A DNA stretch of 64,000 bases, from the NCBI GenBank assembly GCA_964023275.1, contig OZ029921.1, positions 10,609,306 through 10,673,305 on the forward strand, in the 5' to 3' direction. This document shows positions 1 to 11,079 of the stretch, in pieces (within the stretch, counting starts at the first letter, position 1; every line of letters begins with the position of its first letter). The stretch is from Norana najaformis (Eukaryota > Annelida > Clitellata > Crassiclitellata > Hormogastridae). Made by a program: the position numbers and the translations under genes. A model generated the notes under the pieces. It searched no databases. It saw only the letters and a program-made list of their open reading frames with translations, and was not told the DNA's origin.

Positions 1-1060
1 AGGCGGTTTCTTCACTGCCAGGAAACCTGCCCGAATAAGTCCCCGACAAATAAGTAATTGAGGGTCGCATGTCTGGTTGTTCGACCAGGTCCAAGGGAGC
101 AATGAAGCGATTAAGGGTTTGTCCCAGTATGATTTGCTTGTGGACAAAAATGTTGTTTAGGTTGGGAACTGCACAAGCAGTACACCAGCTATCCAGTAGA
201 GTTTTGGACTGTGAGTCCTCGGGTACCTAAGATTGTTAAGCATGGAGGATTTGAAGACTCCGGGTGCTTGCATCCGAAACTAAAACGACGGGGAGCGCAA
301 GCGAGGTCACCCGGTGAATACCCAAACCTCCAGCATTGACTGGAGGGGAGGCATGAAGCCTTTGACTGACTGTCAGAGATGGATAGATAGATAGATTGAT
401 AGATAGATTGATAGATTGATAGATAGATTGATAGATAGATTGATAGATAGATTGGTAGATAGATTGATAGATTGATAGATAGATTGATAGATAGATTGAT
501 AGATAGATTGATAGATAGATTGATAGATTGGTAGATAGATAGATACAGAGAGAGACAGACAGACAGACAGACAGAGACAGAGTCAGAAACTGAGTATTGT
601 TTTCAGGTCTTAGTGCAACAGGGAATCAAATTTCTTCACTGGGGTGGTCCACACACGGAAAACACCGTGAAGTGTGCAGGAGTTTCGAGTGTCTGAGAGA
701 CAGCTTCTTAGGAGAATGAGTGCATCATGTCTAGCAACACCTCCGACCTTGAGATTGCCAATGATCGTTCAAGAGCACCGGAACTCAAGAACATGCTGAA
801 GAGCGTCTGCTTTAGAAAGTGGAGCACCAAGAAGAGAAGCCGCCTCGGCCCCGATAGATAAGAACTCGTTGAGAGAACTGTACTTGGTTATAAGTGGGCG
901 AAGTCACCTGACATTTGACACGATGAAGATGCACGCCCAGCTTCCTACATTCCAACTCCTCGATCATGTCCACATCTCCAGCCGTCGCTGATTTTTCTCG
1001 TCCCATAGTGAGATGACTGATGAAGTCGAGGGTGAGAGGAGAAGATGGTTTCAACCAAAC
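1..1060 (-). mobile_element. LINE ORF2 C-terminal fragment, split by a microsatellite
   Basis: Read on the minus strand, about 590-1060 encodes decayed post-RT sequence (ARHDALILLRSCLS, then a KKFDSLLH-like stretch). About 1-375 continues with NAGGLGIHRVTSLALP and STRSLQILH. The phrase 'GGLGIR..TSLALPAFLAS' is typical of the region after the reverse transcriptase in a widespread group of animal LINE proteins. A GATA/GATT microsatellite at about 380-582 separates the two parts. Several stops break the frame, so the copy is dead. The clade is not certain. The element runs off the left edge of the window. A related copy lies at 1955-2242. Confidence 0.6.
380..582. repeat. GATA/GATT microsatellite with GACA end
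   Basis: Alternating GATAGATAGATT and GATAGATT units run for about 165 bp and end in a short GACA run. The mixed unit structure suggests growth by slippage of a compound unit. It sits inside the flanking LINE fragment. Confidence 0.95.
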
Positions 1061-1610
1061 TGATTGAAGCGGCAGACAAAAGAGGAGTGGGTCAAGAGGC
1101 TCTCCTTGTTGTGGACCCGTATGGAATGAAAAAGGAAAAGCTGCTTAAATGCAGTGGCTTTAGCGTAGGCTAGGTAACACTAAGTGCCATCTAGCCTGTG
1201 CTAAACCCAGTGCTATTAATGGGGCCAGTGGTCTCGAATGCCAGCCGTGTAAAATAATACATTGAAAAGAATCGACTGTACTGAGTATTTCTTCTGGGTG
1301 CGGCTAGTTTCGCGGCTCCCCAACCTACGCAACAGTTGCTTGCAAGTACTGTAATTTCCCAGTGTCAGATACTGTAACATCGGAGATCAGGCTGAGGCCC
1401 ATAGGCCAAAGGGTCAGGGCTTGCTCATCCTGTCTCTTTCCGTCCTTTATAGACAGCCCGGGCGGCTCTTTGATCGAGGCGAAGGCAGACTGTTGTTCTT
1501 ACAGCGTCGTCTTCCAATGTAATGTAAGGAAGGCAAAAGGCCAATCGCCAGCGTATGCTGCAGACAGAGACTGCTGTGAAACGTGCTTGATGGTAGGCGT
1601 AAGTATATTA
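1061..1610. other. No recognised feature
   Basis: I see no coding similarity, tandem structure or known repeat in this stretch. A 94-codon open frame on the plus strand (1362-1646) ends in a poly-isoleucine tail made by the TTA microsatellite and looks fortuitous. Confidence 0.5.
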
Positions 1611-1835
1611 TTAATTATTATTATTATTATTATTATTATTAATTAGTAATTTATATCGCGCCAGTGTCACTTGCACAAGGGATCAACCGATGGCGCACCA
1701 AAGCCAAGCCGCAATCAGGTTAATATCCAAAGGTCAGTCCAATGAGACAGAGAGGCACCCTAATGAGGGTAATTATAAGCAGCTTTAAAAAGATAAGTCA
1801 TAAGTTGAGAACAAAATATGACACAATACGCATAG
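1611..1835 (-). mobile_element. Family A LINE 3' end with TTA tail
   Basis: The sequence TATCGCGCCAGTGTC..GCACAAGG..ATCAACCGATGGCGCACC..CAAAGCCAAGCCGCAATCAGG closely matches the 3' ends at 21414, 49725 and (opposite strand) 51690. The copy is in minus orientation, so its 3' terminus abuts the TTA repeat at about 1611-1640. Only the 3' untranslated end is present, which is the usual result of 5' truncation during target-primed reverse transcription. Confidence 0.7.
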
Positions 1836-1844
1836 CGTCAAATG

Positions 1845-1846
1845 AC

Positions 1847-1904
<58 letters not shown>

Positions 1905-1918
1905 CATATATATATATA
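1845..1918. repeat. (TA)n microsatellite
   Basis: Nearly pure TA dinucleotide run of about 70 bp with a short CATACATA interruption near the end. Confidence 0.95.
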
Positions 1919-1954
1919 GTGCAAAGAGAGGTTGCAGTCCTTTGAATTAGCGGC

Positions 1955-2242
1955 TTAGCTCAATGCGATTGCATATGGGTAAAGGTTATTGTCTGCGTGA
2001 AAAATTTCGCTTTCGGCGATCCAACCTTGTACTACGACTTCGAACTGTGCATCCGTTTTGACCTGCACATTGCCGAGCATTGAGGAGGACTGGAGAGAGC
2101 GAGTGCTGGTCGCCAAAAGCCAGTGAGGCAGGAAGCGCAACGACGGCACCGGACGACGAACGCTCCACCCTCCAGCCTTAACTCGAAGAGAAGCTGAAGC
2201 CACTGATCGTCCGACAAGGTTAGAAGATTGAGGATTAAACAA
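1955..2242 (-). mobile_element. LINE ORF2 C-terminal fragment, second copy
   Basis: The minus-strand frame stays open and contains SASLRVKAGG, LATSTRSLQSS and NVQVKTDAQFEVVVQGWIAE. The first two phrases align with the fragment at 1-375 (VNAGGLG, ASTRSLQ), so both derive from the same LINE family. The open frame is a remnant, not a host gene: it has no start context and both flanks are simple repeats. The clade is uncertain. Confidence 0.55.
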
Positions 2243-2317
2243 ATCGGAGAATTACTGCTATTTAGGAGAAGGTGGTCAATGCACGGGCTGCACCTAGTAT
2301 TATTGTTCTTCTTTTAT

Positions 2318-2359
2318 ATTTTTATATATATTATCATTACCATTATTATTATCATCATT

Positions 2360-2458
<99 letters not shown>

Positions 2459-2460
2459 GT
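2318..2460. repeat. Trinucleotide microsatellite (ATC)n-(ATT)n
   Basis: A run of ATC followed by about 60 bp of pure ATT. It generates poly-Asn, poly-Asp, poly-His and poly-Ile open frames on both strands that are artefacts of the repeat. Confidence 0.97.
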
Positions 2461-3170
2461 AAGAAACGGTGGTGTTCGATGGTTGATTGAGCATATTCCT
2501 TGAAGCGTTTGTTGATGTTGCTCTGAGACGGTCCGTGCGCAGTGCCACTGGCACCAAATGGCTTAATGCCATCGCTTGATCATTAATTACTGTCGCTAAA
2601 CAAATATCCCTGTTTCATAATAAATCTACTACAGACAGGATCTTCCATCTATTATTTTTTATTTCTCAGCCTGGAATTAAGATGCTGTCGATGCATGAAG
2701 CCTCTTGTCATCTAGGATGATGCTGCTGATGCTGCTTTGGAGGCTACTCTTCTACTGATGCTTCTCGCACCGGTTCTGCTGGTGGTTCTGATGCTGATGA
2801 GAGCGTGTGATGACTGACGTCATTGTTGTGTTTATAATGGTCTACCGGTCGACAGAAGGAGCCAGATGGTCTGCTTCAGTGCTGTCCATTGTGCGTCGCC
2901 CTTTTACTTGGCCTCTCAACAACGTCTGCTCTTCTTCGTCCTCCTCTTAGTCTCCACCGATCATCGCCTCTCGCCAGCCGCCGTAATTAGTCTGCGGCCG
3001 CTGCTCCCCCTCTCCTCTCCCTCCCCTCTCCATCCCCTCCACACGGCGACTGAAGAGGAAATCCCTGGTCGTCGTCGTCGTCGTTGTTCATCGAAGCCCA
3101 TTGTTCGAGAGCAGGGATGAAAGATGCATCAACTGAAATCACTTCTGTTACGACAGATAAAATTAGATGG
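2461..3170. other. No recognised feature
   Basis: Short GAT/GCT-rich stretches occur near 2715-2810. An 84-codon plus-strand frame at 2866-3120 has no recognisable motif. TGACGTCA occurs once near 2814. I assign nothing here. Confidence 0.4.
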
Positions 3171-3174
3171 ATCT

Positions 3175-3310
3175 GTGGTGGATGGATAGATGGTTGGATA
3201 AATGGACGGACGGACGGATGGTAGCATAGATGGGTAGACGAACGGATGGATTGATAGATAGATGGATGGCTGTCTGAACGGATGGACGGATGGATGTATG
3301 GATTAACGAA
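3175..3310. repeat. Degenerate GGAT/GGAC microsatellite
   Basis: Imperfect tetranucleotides (GATGGATAGATGG, GGACGGACGGATGG) run for about 130 bp. The imperfection suggests an older repeat than the pure arrays elsewhere. Confidence 0.85.
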
Positions 3311-3439
3311 TGGATTAATTATAATATTTCTCTTTGCCGACACCAGCGTGTAAGACATTTTGCATGAATCGGCCATTTCTTATCCTCGGGTCTCATTCCA
3401 ATTTGCAGATCTTCTTGTCTTCAGGTAGTCAATTTGAGC

Positions 3440-5835
3440 TGTTTAGTCGCAGTCTATGCCTTGATCACTCAGTCGCAGTCTATGCCTTGATCACTCAGTT
3501 GCAGTCTATGCCTTGATTACTCAGTCGCAGTCTATGCCTTGATTACTCAGTCGCAGTATATGCCTTTATCACTCAGTCGCACTCTATGCCTTGATCACTC
3601 AGTCGCACTCTATGCCTTGATCACTCAGTTGCAGTCTATGCCTTGATCACTCAGTCGCAGTCTATGCCTTGATCACTCAGTCACAGTCTATGCCTTGATC
3701 ACTCAGTCGCAGTCTATGCCTTGATCACTCAGTCGCAGTCTATGACTTGATCACTCAGTTGCAGTCTATGCCTTGATTACTCAGTCGCAGTATATGCCTT
3801 TATCACTCAGTCGCAGTCTATGCCTTGATCACTCAGTCGCAGTCTATGACTTGATCACTCAGTTGCAGTCTATGCCTTGATCACTCAGTCACAGTCTATG
3901 CCTTTATCACTCAGTCGCAGTCTATGCCTTGATCACTCAGTCGCAGTCTATGACTTGATCACTCAGTTGCAGTCTATGCCTTGATCACTCAGTCGAAGTC
4001 TATGCCTTGATCACTCAGTCACAGTCTATGCATTGATCACTCAGTCACAGTCTATGCCTTGATCACTCAGTTGCAGTATATGACTTGATCACTCAGTCGC
4101 ACTCTATGCCTTGATCACTCAGTCGCACTCTATGCCTTGATCACTCAGTCGCAGTCTATGACTTGATCACTCAGTTGCAGTCTATGCCTTGATCACTCAG
4201 TCGCAGTATATGCCTTGATCACTCAGTCGCAGTCTATGCCTTGATCAATCACTTGCAGTCTATGCCTTGATCACTCAGTTGCAGTCTATGCCTTGATCAC
4301 TCAGTCGCAGTCTATGCCTTGATCACTCAGTCGCAGTCTATGCCTTGATCACTCAGTTGCAGTCTATGCCTTGATCACTCAGTCGCAGTCTATGCCTTGA
4401 TCACTCAGTCACAGTCTATGCCTTGATCACTCAGTCGCAGTCTATGCCTTGATCACTCAGTCGCAGTCTATGACTTGATCACTCAGTTGCAGTCTATGCC
4501 TTGATTACTCAGTCGCAGTATATGCCTTTATCACTCAGTCGCAGTCTATGCCTTGATCACTCAGTTGCAGTCTATGCCTTGATCCCTCAGTCGAAGTCTA
4601 TGCCTTGATCACTCAGTCACAGTCTATGCATTGATCACTCAGTCACAGTCTATGCCTTGATCACTCAGTCGCAGTATATGACTTGATCACTCAGTCGCAG
4701 TCTATGCCTTGATCACTCAGTCGCACTCTATGCCTTGATCACTCAGTCGCAGTCTATGCCTTGATCACTCAGTTGCAGTCTATGCCTTGATCACTCAGTC
4801 GCAGTATATGCCTTGATCACTCAGTCGCAGTCTATGCCTTGATCAATCACTTGCAGTCTATGCCTTGATCACTCAGTTGCAGTCTATGCCTTGATCACTC
4901 AGTCGCAGTCTATGCCTTGATCACTCAGTCGCAGTCTATGCCTTGATCACTCAGTCGCAGTCTATGCCTTGATCACTCAGTCGCAGTCTATGACTTGATC
5001 ACTCAGTCGCAGTATATGCCTTGATCACTCAGTCGCAGTCAATGCCTTGATCACTCAGTCGCAGTCTATGCATTGATCAATCACTTGCAGTCTATGCCTT
5101 GTTCACTCAGTCGCAGTCTTTGCCTTGATCAATCACTTGCAGTCTATGCCTTGATCACTCAGTTGCAGTCTATGCCTTGATCACTCAGTCGCAGTCTATG
5201 CCTTGATCACTCAGTCGCAGTCTATGACTTGATCACTCAGTCGCAGTCTATGCCTTGATCACTCAGTTGCAGTCTATGCCTTGATCACTCAGTCGCAGTC
5301 TATGCCTTGATCACTCAGTCGCAGTCTATGCCTTGATCACTCAGTCGCACTCTATGCCTTGATCACTCAGTCGCATTCTATGCCTTGATCACTCAGTCGC
5401 AGTATATGCCTTTATCACTCAGTCGCAGTCTATGCCTTTATCACTCAGTTGCAGTCTATGACTTGATCACTCAGTTGCAGTCTATGCCTTGATTACTCAG
5501 TCGCAGTATATGCCTTTATCACTCAGTCGCAGTCTATGCCTTGATCACTCAGTCGCAGTCTATGACTTGATCACTCAGTTGCAGTCTATGCCTTGATCAC
5601 TCAGTCGCAGTCTATGCCTTGATCACTCAGTCATAGTCTATGCATTGATCACTCAGTCGCACTCTATGCCTTGATCACTCAGTTGCAGTCTATGCCTTGA
5701 TCACTCAGTCGCAGTCTATGCCTTGATCACTCAGTCACAGTCTATGCCTTGATCACTCAGTTGCAGTATATGCCTTGATCACTCAGTCGCAGTCTATGCC
5801 TTGATCACTCAGTTGCAGTCTATGCCTTGATCACA
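3440..5835. repeat. 26-bp minisatellite, about 92 copies
   Basis: A head-to-tail array about 2.4 kb long. Each 26-bp unit carries TGATCACTCAGT followed by CGCAGTCTATGCCT. Variants recur: GTTGCAG for GTCGCAG, TATGACTT for TATGCCTT, GCAGTATA for GCAGTCTA, GATTACTC for GATCACTC, and GATCAATCACTTG. Because 26 is not a multiple of three, reading frames cycle and no protein repeat is implied. Variant patterns repeat at 598 bp (23 units): the rare TCGAAG variant lies at 3993 and 4591, and the GATCAATCAC variant at 4243 and 4841. This shows segmental duplication inside the array. There are no unique spacers between units. Confidence 0.97.
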
Positions 5836-6904
5836 GGACGCTGCAGTTCTGGTCTAATTGCAAATCTCTTTGTGGCGCCTTCTCCTTCAACCATTCAGCT
5901 TCAGGCAGTCGACCTCTAGCAGTCATATTTGCGTCTTTCGATCTGCGCTCGAAGTCTGACCTCTAGTGCTCGGGGTCATCCATGCAAGAACGGGCAATAT
6001 ATTTGTGCAAGGAGCACGCACCTGTCGGGCGAGGGCTGACAATAGCGTCGTCGGCTGGGTCCCTTTGAATATTGCGGATCAAAGGCGACGGAGGGGTGCG
6101 TCGATCAGAGCGATAGAAGACGGTGTCGCTCTTGCCAGCCCAGTCTAGCAATTAATTGAGACTCGGCGAAGCGAGTGGCGGCTAAATAATAAGTGGCTAT
6201 TATTTAATTAAAACCAGTGAAGATTTTTCGACCCTGAAGGAACGCCTCATTCAAAGAACGAAAGGAACGCCCTATTCAAAGAACTGCCGCCGCCATATGT
6301 CGCCTGGCGCTTCGCAGTCTGCTGTGCACAGGAAACCACGAAGCAGAGGAACAGACAGAAGATATCTTCAAACGCTGTTGTAGATGGGGACGTTTGCCCT
6401 GTGGACAGAATACCAGAGAGGCGCTGAAATTGAGATTCGAAGGAAAGAGGAACACAGGAAGACTAGAACAACAATCGATAGACAACAACAACGGAGACAT
6501 ACATGTGAATAACAAGACTCAGACTAAGAATGAGGAAAACATTAGACTTAGAAACGACCAAAGATGAAGAAGGCCATTCACTTGCGCCTCTTAGCAACTA
6601 CTACTGATGAGAAAGACGATGATTTCAGAATATTATGAACACATCTGAGCAATTTTCAGCGGTTAAGAATCATCTTCGAACAATTTAGATTTATGTCTAA
6701 AAATACATCTATCTAGATTAGGTTTATAAAATATTCGAAGTTCAGAGCTGTGAAAGAAATGAATTATAATTGTAAATTATTGCCTTTTCTCAGACAACCA
6801 GACTCTCTGTTCCTGTGCAGCCAAATGGACACAAGATGCTGTTTTTACAGTTGTAAAGTTTGCTTAGGCCTAAACAATCATCAGCCATTGCATCTATTTT
6901 CTAA
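5836..6904. other. No recognised feature
   Basis: Unique-looking DNA directly after the minisatellite. Several 60-80 codon frames exist, none with a recognisable domain. One exact TAGGCCTA palindrome lies at 6865-6872. Confidence 0.4.
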
Positions 6905-7165
6905 GTAAATGTAAATGTCCACGGTTTTATATAGCAACCGTATGACCTCGACCTTTGCAGTGAATTTATTGGGTGAGATCCTTCACCATCGCCGCCTGTT
7001 TGAATGGGCGCCACATCATTTAAGGTCCCCGTGTATGGACCGTGCTAGCCCGAGATTTAAATCTCATAAATATAGCCACTGTCGGTATACGAACCGGCAT
7101 CCTCATGCACAGAGGCGCCAAACTATGGCTTATCCTGAAGTGATCGGTTGGTGAGCGTAACAGTG
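6905..7165 (-). mobile_element. tRNA-derived SINE with ACATTT tail, copy 1
   Basis: On the minus strand the element has a tRNA-like head with a B-box-like GCCGGTTCG. A body follows with AGTGGCTATATTTATGAG, CGGGCTAGCACGG and GGATCTCACCC. It ends TACGGTTGCTATA and ACATTTACATTTAC. The same sequence occurs at 16780-17060. The head shows the layout of RNA polymerase III promoter SINEs, and the short hexamer tail is a SINE/LINE-like terminus. The A box is decayed in this copy. Confidence 0.7.
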
Positions 7166-7463
7166 TTTACGGCAAGCATTCATTGGACTCCATGTCGCTT
7201 TTCATCCTCAGCACAAGCAGGACAAGAAACAGAATACTCATCAACTGTCAACCCTGGATGGGTTCATTGGTCTGTCTTTACAAGTCTGCGCGAGACTTCT
7301 AGTGAAGGTCTTCTGCAGCTACACTAGCATCAATCGCAGCGGACGAACGTTTTCTTTAAAACATTAACATGAGTTAGGTCAACAAGAACAGCTGTTGCGA
7401 AATACCCGAAGGCGCTATAGAAGAAACGGGTGAAAAGTGGACGTGTTAGCAGCTCGGCCGCTT
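7166..7463. other. No recognised feature
   Basis: I see no coding or repeat signal between the SINE and the 35-bp tandem array. Confidence 0.4.
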
Positions 7464-7627
7464 CAACATTATAAATGACTGACTACAGCATATGCTGTCA
7501 ACATCATAAATGACTGACCACAGCATATGCTGTCAACATCATAAATGACTGACCACAGCATGTGCTGTCAACATCATAAATGACTGACCACAGCATACGC
7601 TGTCAACATCATAAATGACTGACTACA
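7464..7627. repeat. 35-bp tandem repeat, about 4.5 copies
   Basis: The unit contains AACATCATAAATGACTGACC followed by ACAGCATATGCTGTC and repeats with starts near 7466, 7501, 7536, 7571 and 7606. Each unit has a small dyad, CAGCATATGCTG, so the array could fold locally. Confidence 0.95.
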
Positions 7628-8140
7628 TAAGGCCTCAGATTTCGAGCAGTTTCTTACTTACAAGACACCGTGCATTTGTGACCATCTAAGGTTTAAATCT
7701 CTCTCCAGGGGAACATTCAACGGAGCGTAACCGTCTCTAGTTTATCAAATGACCTCTATATCACCACTACATTGTGCACAACACATTAATCACTTCAAGC
7801 AAAACCGTAGTCAAAAATCGTTTACCACTGGAGAAGTCTTACCAAAATACTGTACGGCAGGAACACCGGAAGTCAATCTGTGGTGGATAACCAGGCAGAG
7901 ACAGTCCTAAATTTAGACCTGAATGACAGTAAAGAACTGACAGAATGTGCAGACTGGTCACGAAATTCCAAATCTTCGGACCGAGGAGCACGAAAGTCCA
8001 ACACTGTTCTGATGCGAGACACGAAAAGTGTCAGTGTCCGTTGATCCGAAAACAGAAACTAATAGTTTGCGAAGAGCGGGAGTAGTCTAGTAGTGGAAAG
8101 TCAACCAAATGGTGCAGTACACAATTTAAATATGAGCAGG
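7628..8140. other. No recognised feature
   Basis: I see no coding similarity or repeat here. Confidence 0.35.
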
Positions 8141-8144
8141 TCCA

Positions 8145-8725
8145 CCCTAGGACTTTGTGAGGAGATGCCGCAATTCAAGACAGTCGGCGTCGACGTGAGT
8201 TGTTTGATCCAAACTGATTGAGTTTCGAAGGTGTAGGTAAGATCTGGAGAGCAGGTAAGATGTAAAACAACTGAGAGCGGGACAATTATGGTCGAACAAG
8301 TGTTCGCGGACGGTGGAGTATGTCATGACTGCAAAGGCATCGACTGCGGCAGATAGGTCTCGTAGCTCATTGACCATGTGCCTCTGTCCATGGACCTGAT
8401 AATTATGTGATTGTGAACGACAAGAAGAGCGGGTTCAGTGGAATGGCCTTCACAGTAGGCATATTACTGGAAAGAAAGTTGCATGTTGTGGAATGACTAG
8501 TCAAGCCATTTGCACCTTCTCCAAAATTTTGGAAACGAAATTAAGAAGCAACTTGACATTTCTTCGGTTGGGAAGACTTCAGTAAGAGACAGGTTCAAAA
8601 TGGATGTGATAGTAGGGCTTAAGACATCAAAGCATTGTCTTAAAAGGGCAGTAGTAATGAGTTCTACGCCTATTGCTTATCAGGAGATGAGAAGGCTAAT
8701 CTCAGCCAAAAGTGTGGGTTAACGT
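8145..8725 (-). mobile_element. CR1/L2-type LINE reverse transcriptase fragment
   Basis: The minus-strand frame reads LRDLSAAVDAFAV, then a stretch ending CFTSYLLSRS. This is a decayed form of the LINE motif '[24 protein letters not shown]'. The preceding segment (8500-8722) reads FEPVS, then NFVSKILEKV, matching 'FRPVSNLPFLSKILEKV' upstream of it. The complement of this region also resembles the complement of 34880-35194, which supports a shared family. The fragment is 5' and 3' truncated and frame-broken. Confidence 0.6.
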
Positions 8726-10160
8726 AAGCTTGAAGCCGGTGGGTGTAGGTAAGTTTCGAGGGTGCAGGCAAGATGTAAATCTGTAGTGGTCGCAGTCTGT
8801 GCAAGACTTCGTGCGGCGGAGATGACACAGGTCCAGTTTTTCGTTCAGAGCCACTCACATCATTGTCCTTTCTACTCTCAACGTCAAATGGTCGCTCCGT
8901 ACCATCTCTGCCCATAGTGTCCGTTCTCTCCAAGAAATATTTAGAACTGTCTCTTCCGCGGTCGCCGGATGAGCAACGTCCTGAGGATGGCCTTTTCTCA
9001 GAACAGGGTTCGTTCCTTTACCGGAAATCGTCGTTTCCTTAATACCTGGGACAGGGAAGTTCCACGACAAAGTCTTGCGTCTTTCTGCCCTAGGCACATG
9101 CATGCTGGGAAACGCATCTTCCCGCAATTATACGCCTCTCGCTCCACTTCCATGTGTAGAACTTCCAGCTTCACGCGTACACTTGTCATGCAACACAACT
9201 TACGACCAGAACAGCTAACTTGTTCTGCTTCGGAAGAGAATCGGTTCTGACGTCGTGCGCAGCCCCATAAAAACATAGTTTAACCAAATTTTACTTTCAG
9301 TTTCTACTACTTGAGTATCAAGTTACTTAGGTCTATTCGCTTCCGGGTGACATATTCTCTGTCTTTTTGAATGAAGAGGTCGGCGTGATAGGTTGGCTAA
9401 AATTATAATAAGCAAAAAACGGTCAACGGAAAACAAGTAATACAATTTTTTACCAATATTAAATTGAAAACTACGAACTGACACAAATTAAAAGATTAAA
9501 ACAGCCAGTTTTGCAGTCGGTCACGAATGGACAAGCTTCCGGACAATCCTCTAGTTTGTAGTAAGGACAATCGAAACCGTAGACTCTAGAAAAGAATGCG
9601 AATACCACGATTTAGTGGAAAGGGACTTTATCAATCACAGTTTATCATAGAAAACGGACGGATAACTATGCATCGTTGGAAAAAGTATTGGTGTCGAGTA
9701 GGCCTATTGGTGAATTAAGGGCTAAAAACTATTGGCGCGGCGATACACAAGCGATACCACCAAAATAAATCTCTCGCAATACTCGCTGCAATACTGACAA
9801 ATGCATTGGCGATTCCAAGCGATAGCGATGCTGTATCACGATATAAACACCCCAAGGGATGGGTACTATACCGCATTTGTTGTTTTGCAAGAGCATCGTT
9901 GCCTGCCTTGGAGAAGAAGAGCTTTTAGAGAAGACACATCAGCGTTCTCGGACAATGTGGCTCTACGCCTTCCAATCCAGGACCTATCTCCATGCAGTGT
10001 TCAGAGTACAACTCTATCGTTCCAAGTTCCTTTCTACTATTATGGTTCCAGGTCTATCGCGTATTGAATGTAGCACACTAGTGAGCGTAGCTGTAGTTAC
10101 AAAGCATCACAACGTCTTCGTGCGTATGTATCGATCGAACACATGACAGCAAAACCTGGT
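8726..10160. other. No recognised feature
   Basis: The first about 100 bp still resembles the LINE flank (a GTGTAGGTAAG segment like that near 8232). Beyond that, overlapping 80-95 codon frames on both strands have no recognisable motif. TAGGCCTA occurs at 9699-9706. Confidence 0.35.
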
Positions 10161-10164
10161 GTCG

Positions 10165-10400
10165 GTGTTCTCAAGAAATGGCAGAGACTGGTGCTACACC
10201 TGCGCCTTCCTTGCCTGATCTTTATGTTGCTGACGTGGTCTGTGTAGAGAATCTTGAAGGTCCTCATCAGGCATTGCATGTTGAAGTCAGCCAGATTCTT
10301 GTTCAAGACCTGTCTAGTCGTCCATGTCTCACATTCGTAACACAGCACAGGCGAAGCATACAGTTTGAGCTTCGTTTCGAGCTCAATGTTGAAGTGACAA
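10165..10400 (-). mobile_element. RTE-like LINE ORF2 C-terminal fragment
   Basis: The minus strand reads LKLYAS, then YECETWTTRQVLNKNL and ADFNMQCLMR. It ends YTDHVSNIKIRQ and RRRCSTSLCHF. This is the post-RT region of the RTE-like proteins whose consensus is 'LLYGCETWTL...L..F...CLR.IL.I.W.DHV.N..I'. It belongs with the elements at 30060 and 62480 by type, but comes from a different family. Both ends are truncated. Confidence 0.65.
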
Positions 10401-10412
10401 ATTTCCTTATCG

Positions 10413-10561
10413 ATCGATTAACACATGACTATGCATGACCTGCCATCGAACACATGACTATGCATGACCTGCCATCAAACACATGACTATGCATGACCTG
10501 CCATCGAACACATGACTATGCATGACCTGCCATCGAACACATGACTATGCATGACCTGCCA
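10413..10561. repeat. 29-bp tandem repeat, about 5 copies
   Basis: The unit ATCGAACACATGACTATGCA plus TGACCTGCC repeats with only single-base variation. ATGCAT lies at the centre of each unit. Confidence 0.95.
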
Positions 10562-11075
10562 ATCTCTATGTTGTGCCAAATCGAGATGGGTGCTCATAGT
10601 TGTCTCTGGCTATTTATTCTGTTTAACAATGTGAAATAACTTTTCTAACATTGCTTTGCACCACGAACTTAGTGACTATATTTGTGGATTAGAGCCTGAA
10701 GCTTTTTGGAATATTTCTTCTAATTTAAGTGATCGGTGGTAAGCAGCTAAATGTGTGGAGTGTAACTATACCCGTTTATATTTTCAATCAACGGTTGATA
10801 AGTTGAAAATGCTCGTTCAGCTTCAGTCATCTTTGTGCAGTTTTTCGATTTTCTTAACTTGAGTTCATTCTGGCTGCCGGTTTCGTCCTTGGAAGGTGTT
10901 TTTCTGCTTACTTTGTTGCTGATCATGTCTAGAAACATAGAATCCAACCTAAGACTATCGCAGAGATGTTGAAACAAGGCGACGTATCGATCACCGTAGT
11001 TGAAGTCCGCAGCTCTTAACATAGGTTATGCTGTGCATCGTTCCATGATTACCAGCTGATGAACGTCTCGTTGTT
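10562..11075. other. No recognised feature
   Basis: A 91-codon minus-strand frame (10747-11022) has no motif that I recognise. AT-rich unique DNA precedes the LINE at 11080. Confidence 0.35.
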
Positions 11076-11079
11076 GTTT

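Noticed and set aside
1955-2242. 95-codon minus-strand frame as a host gene
   Set aside because: Its text matches a LINE ORF2 C-terminal region shared with 1-375.
2228-2572. Poly-Asn/Asp and poly-Ile/His frames
   Set aside because: They arise entirely from the ATC/ATT microsatellite.
3440-5835. CRISPR-like appearance of the regular 26-bp array
   Set aside because: Units are directly adjacent with no unique spacers, the setting is an animal genome, and no cas genes exist. It is a minisatellite.
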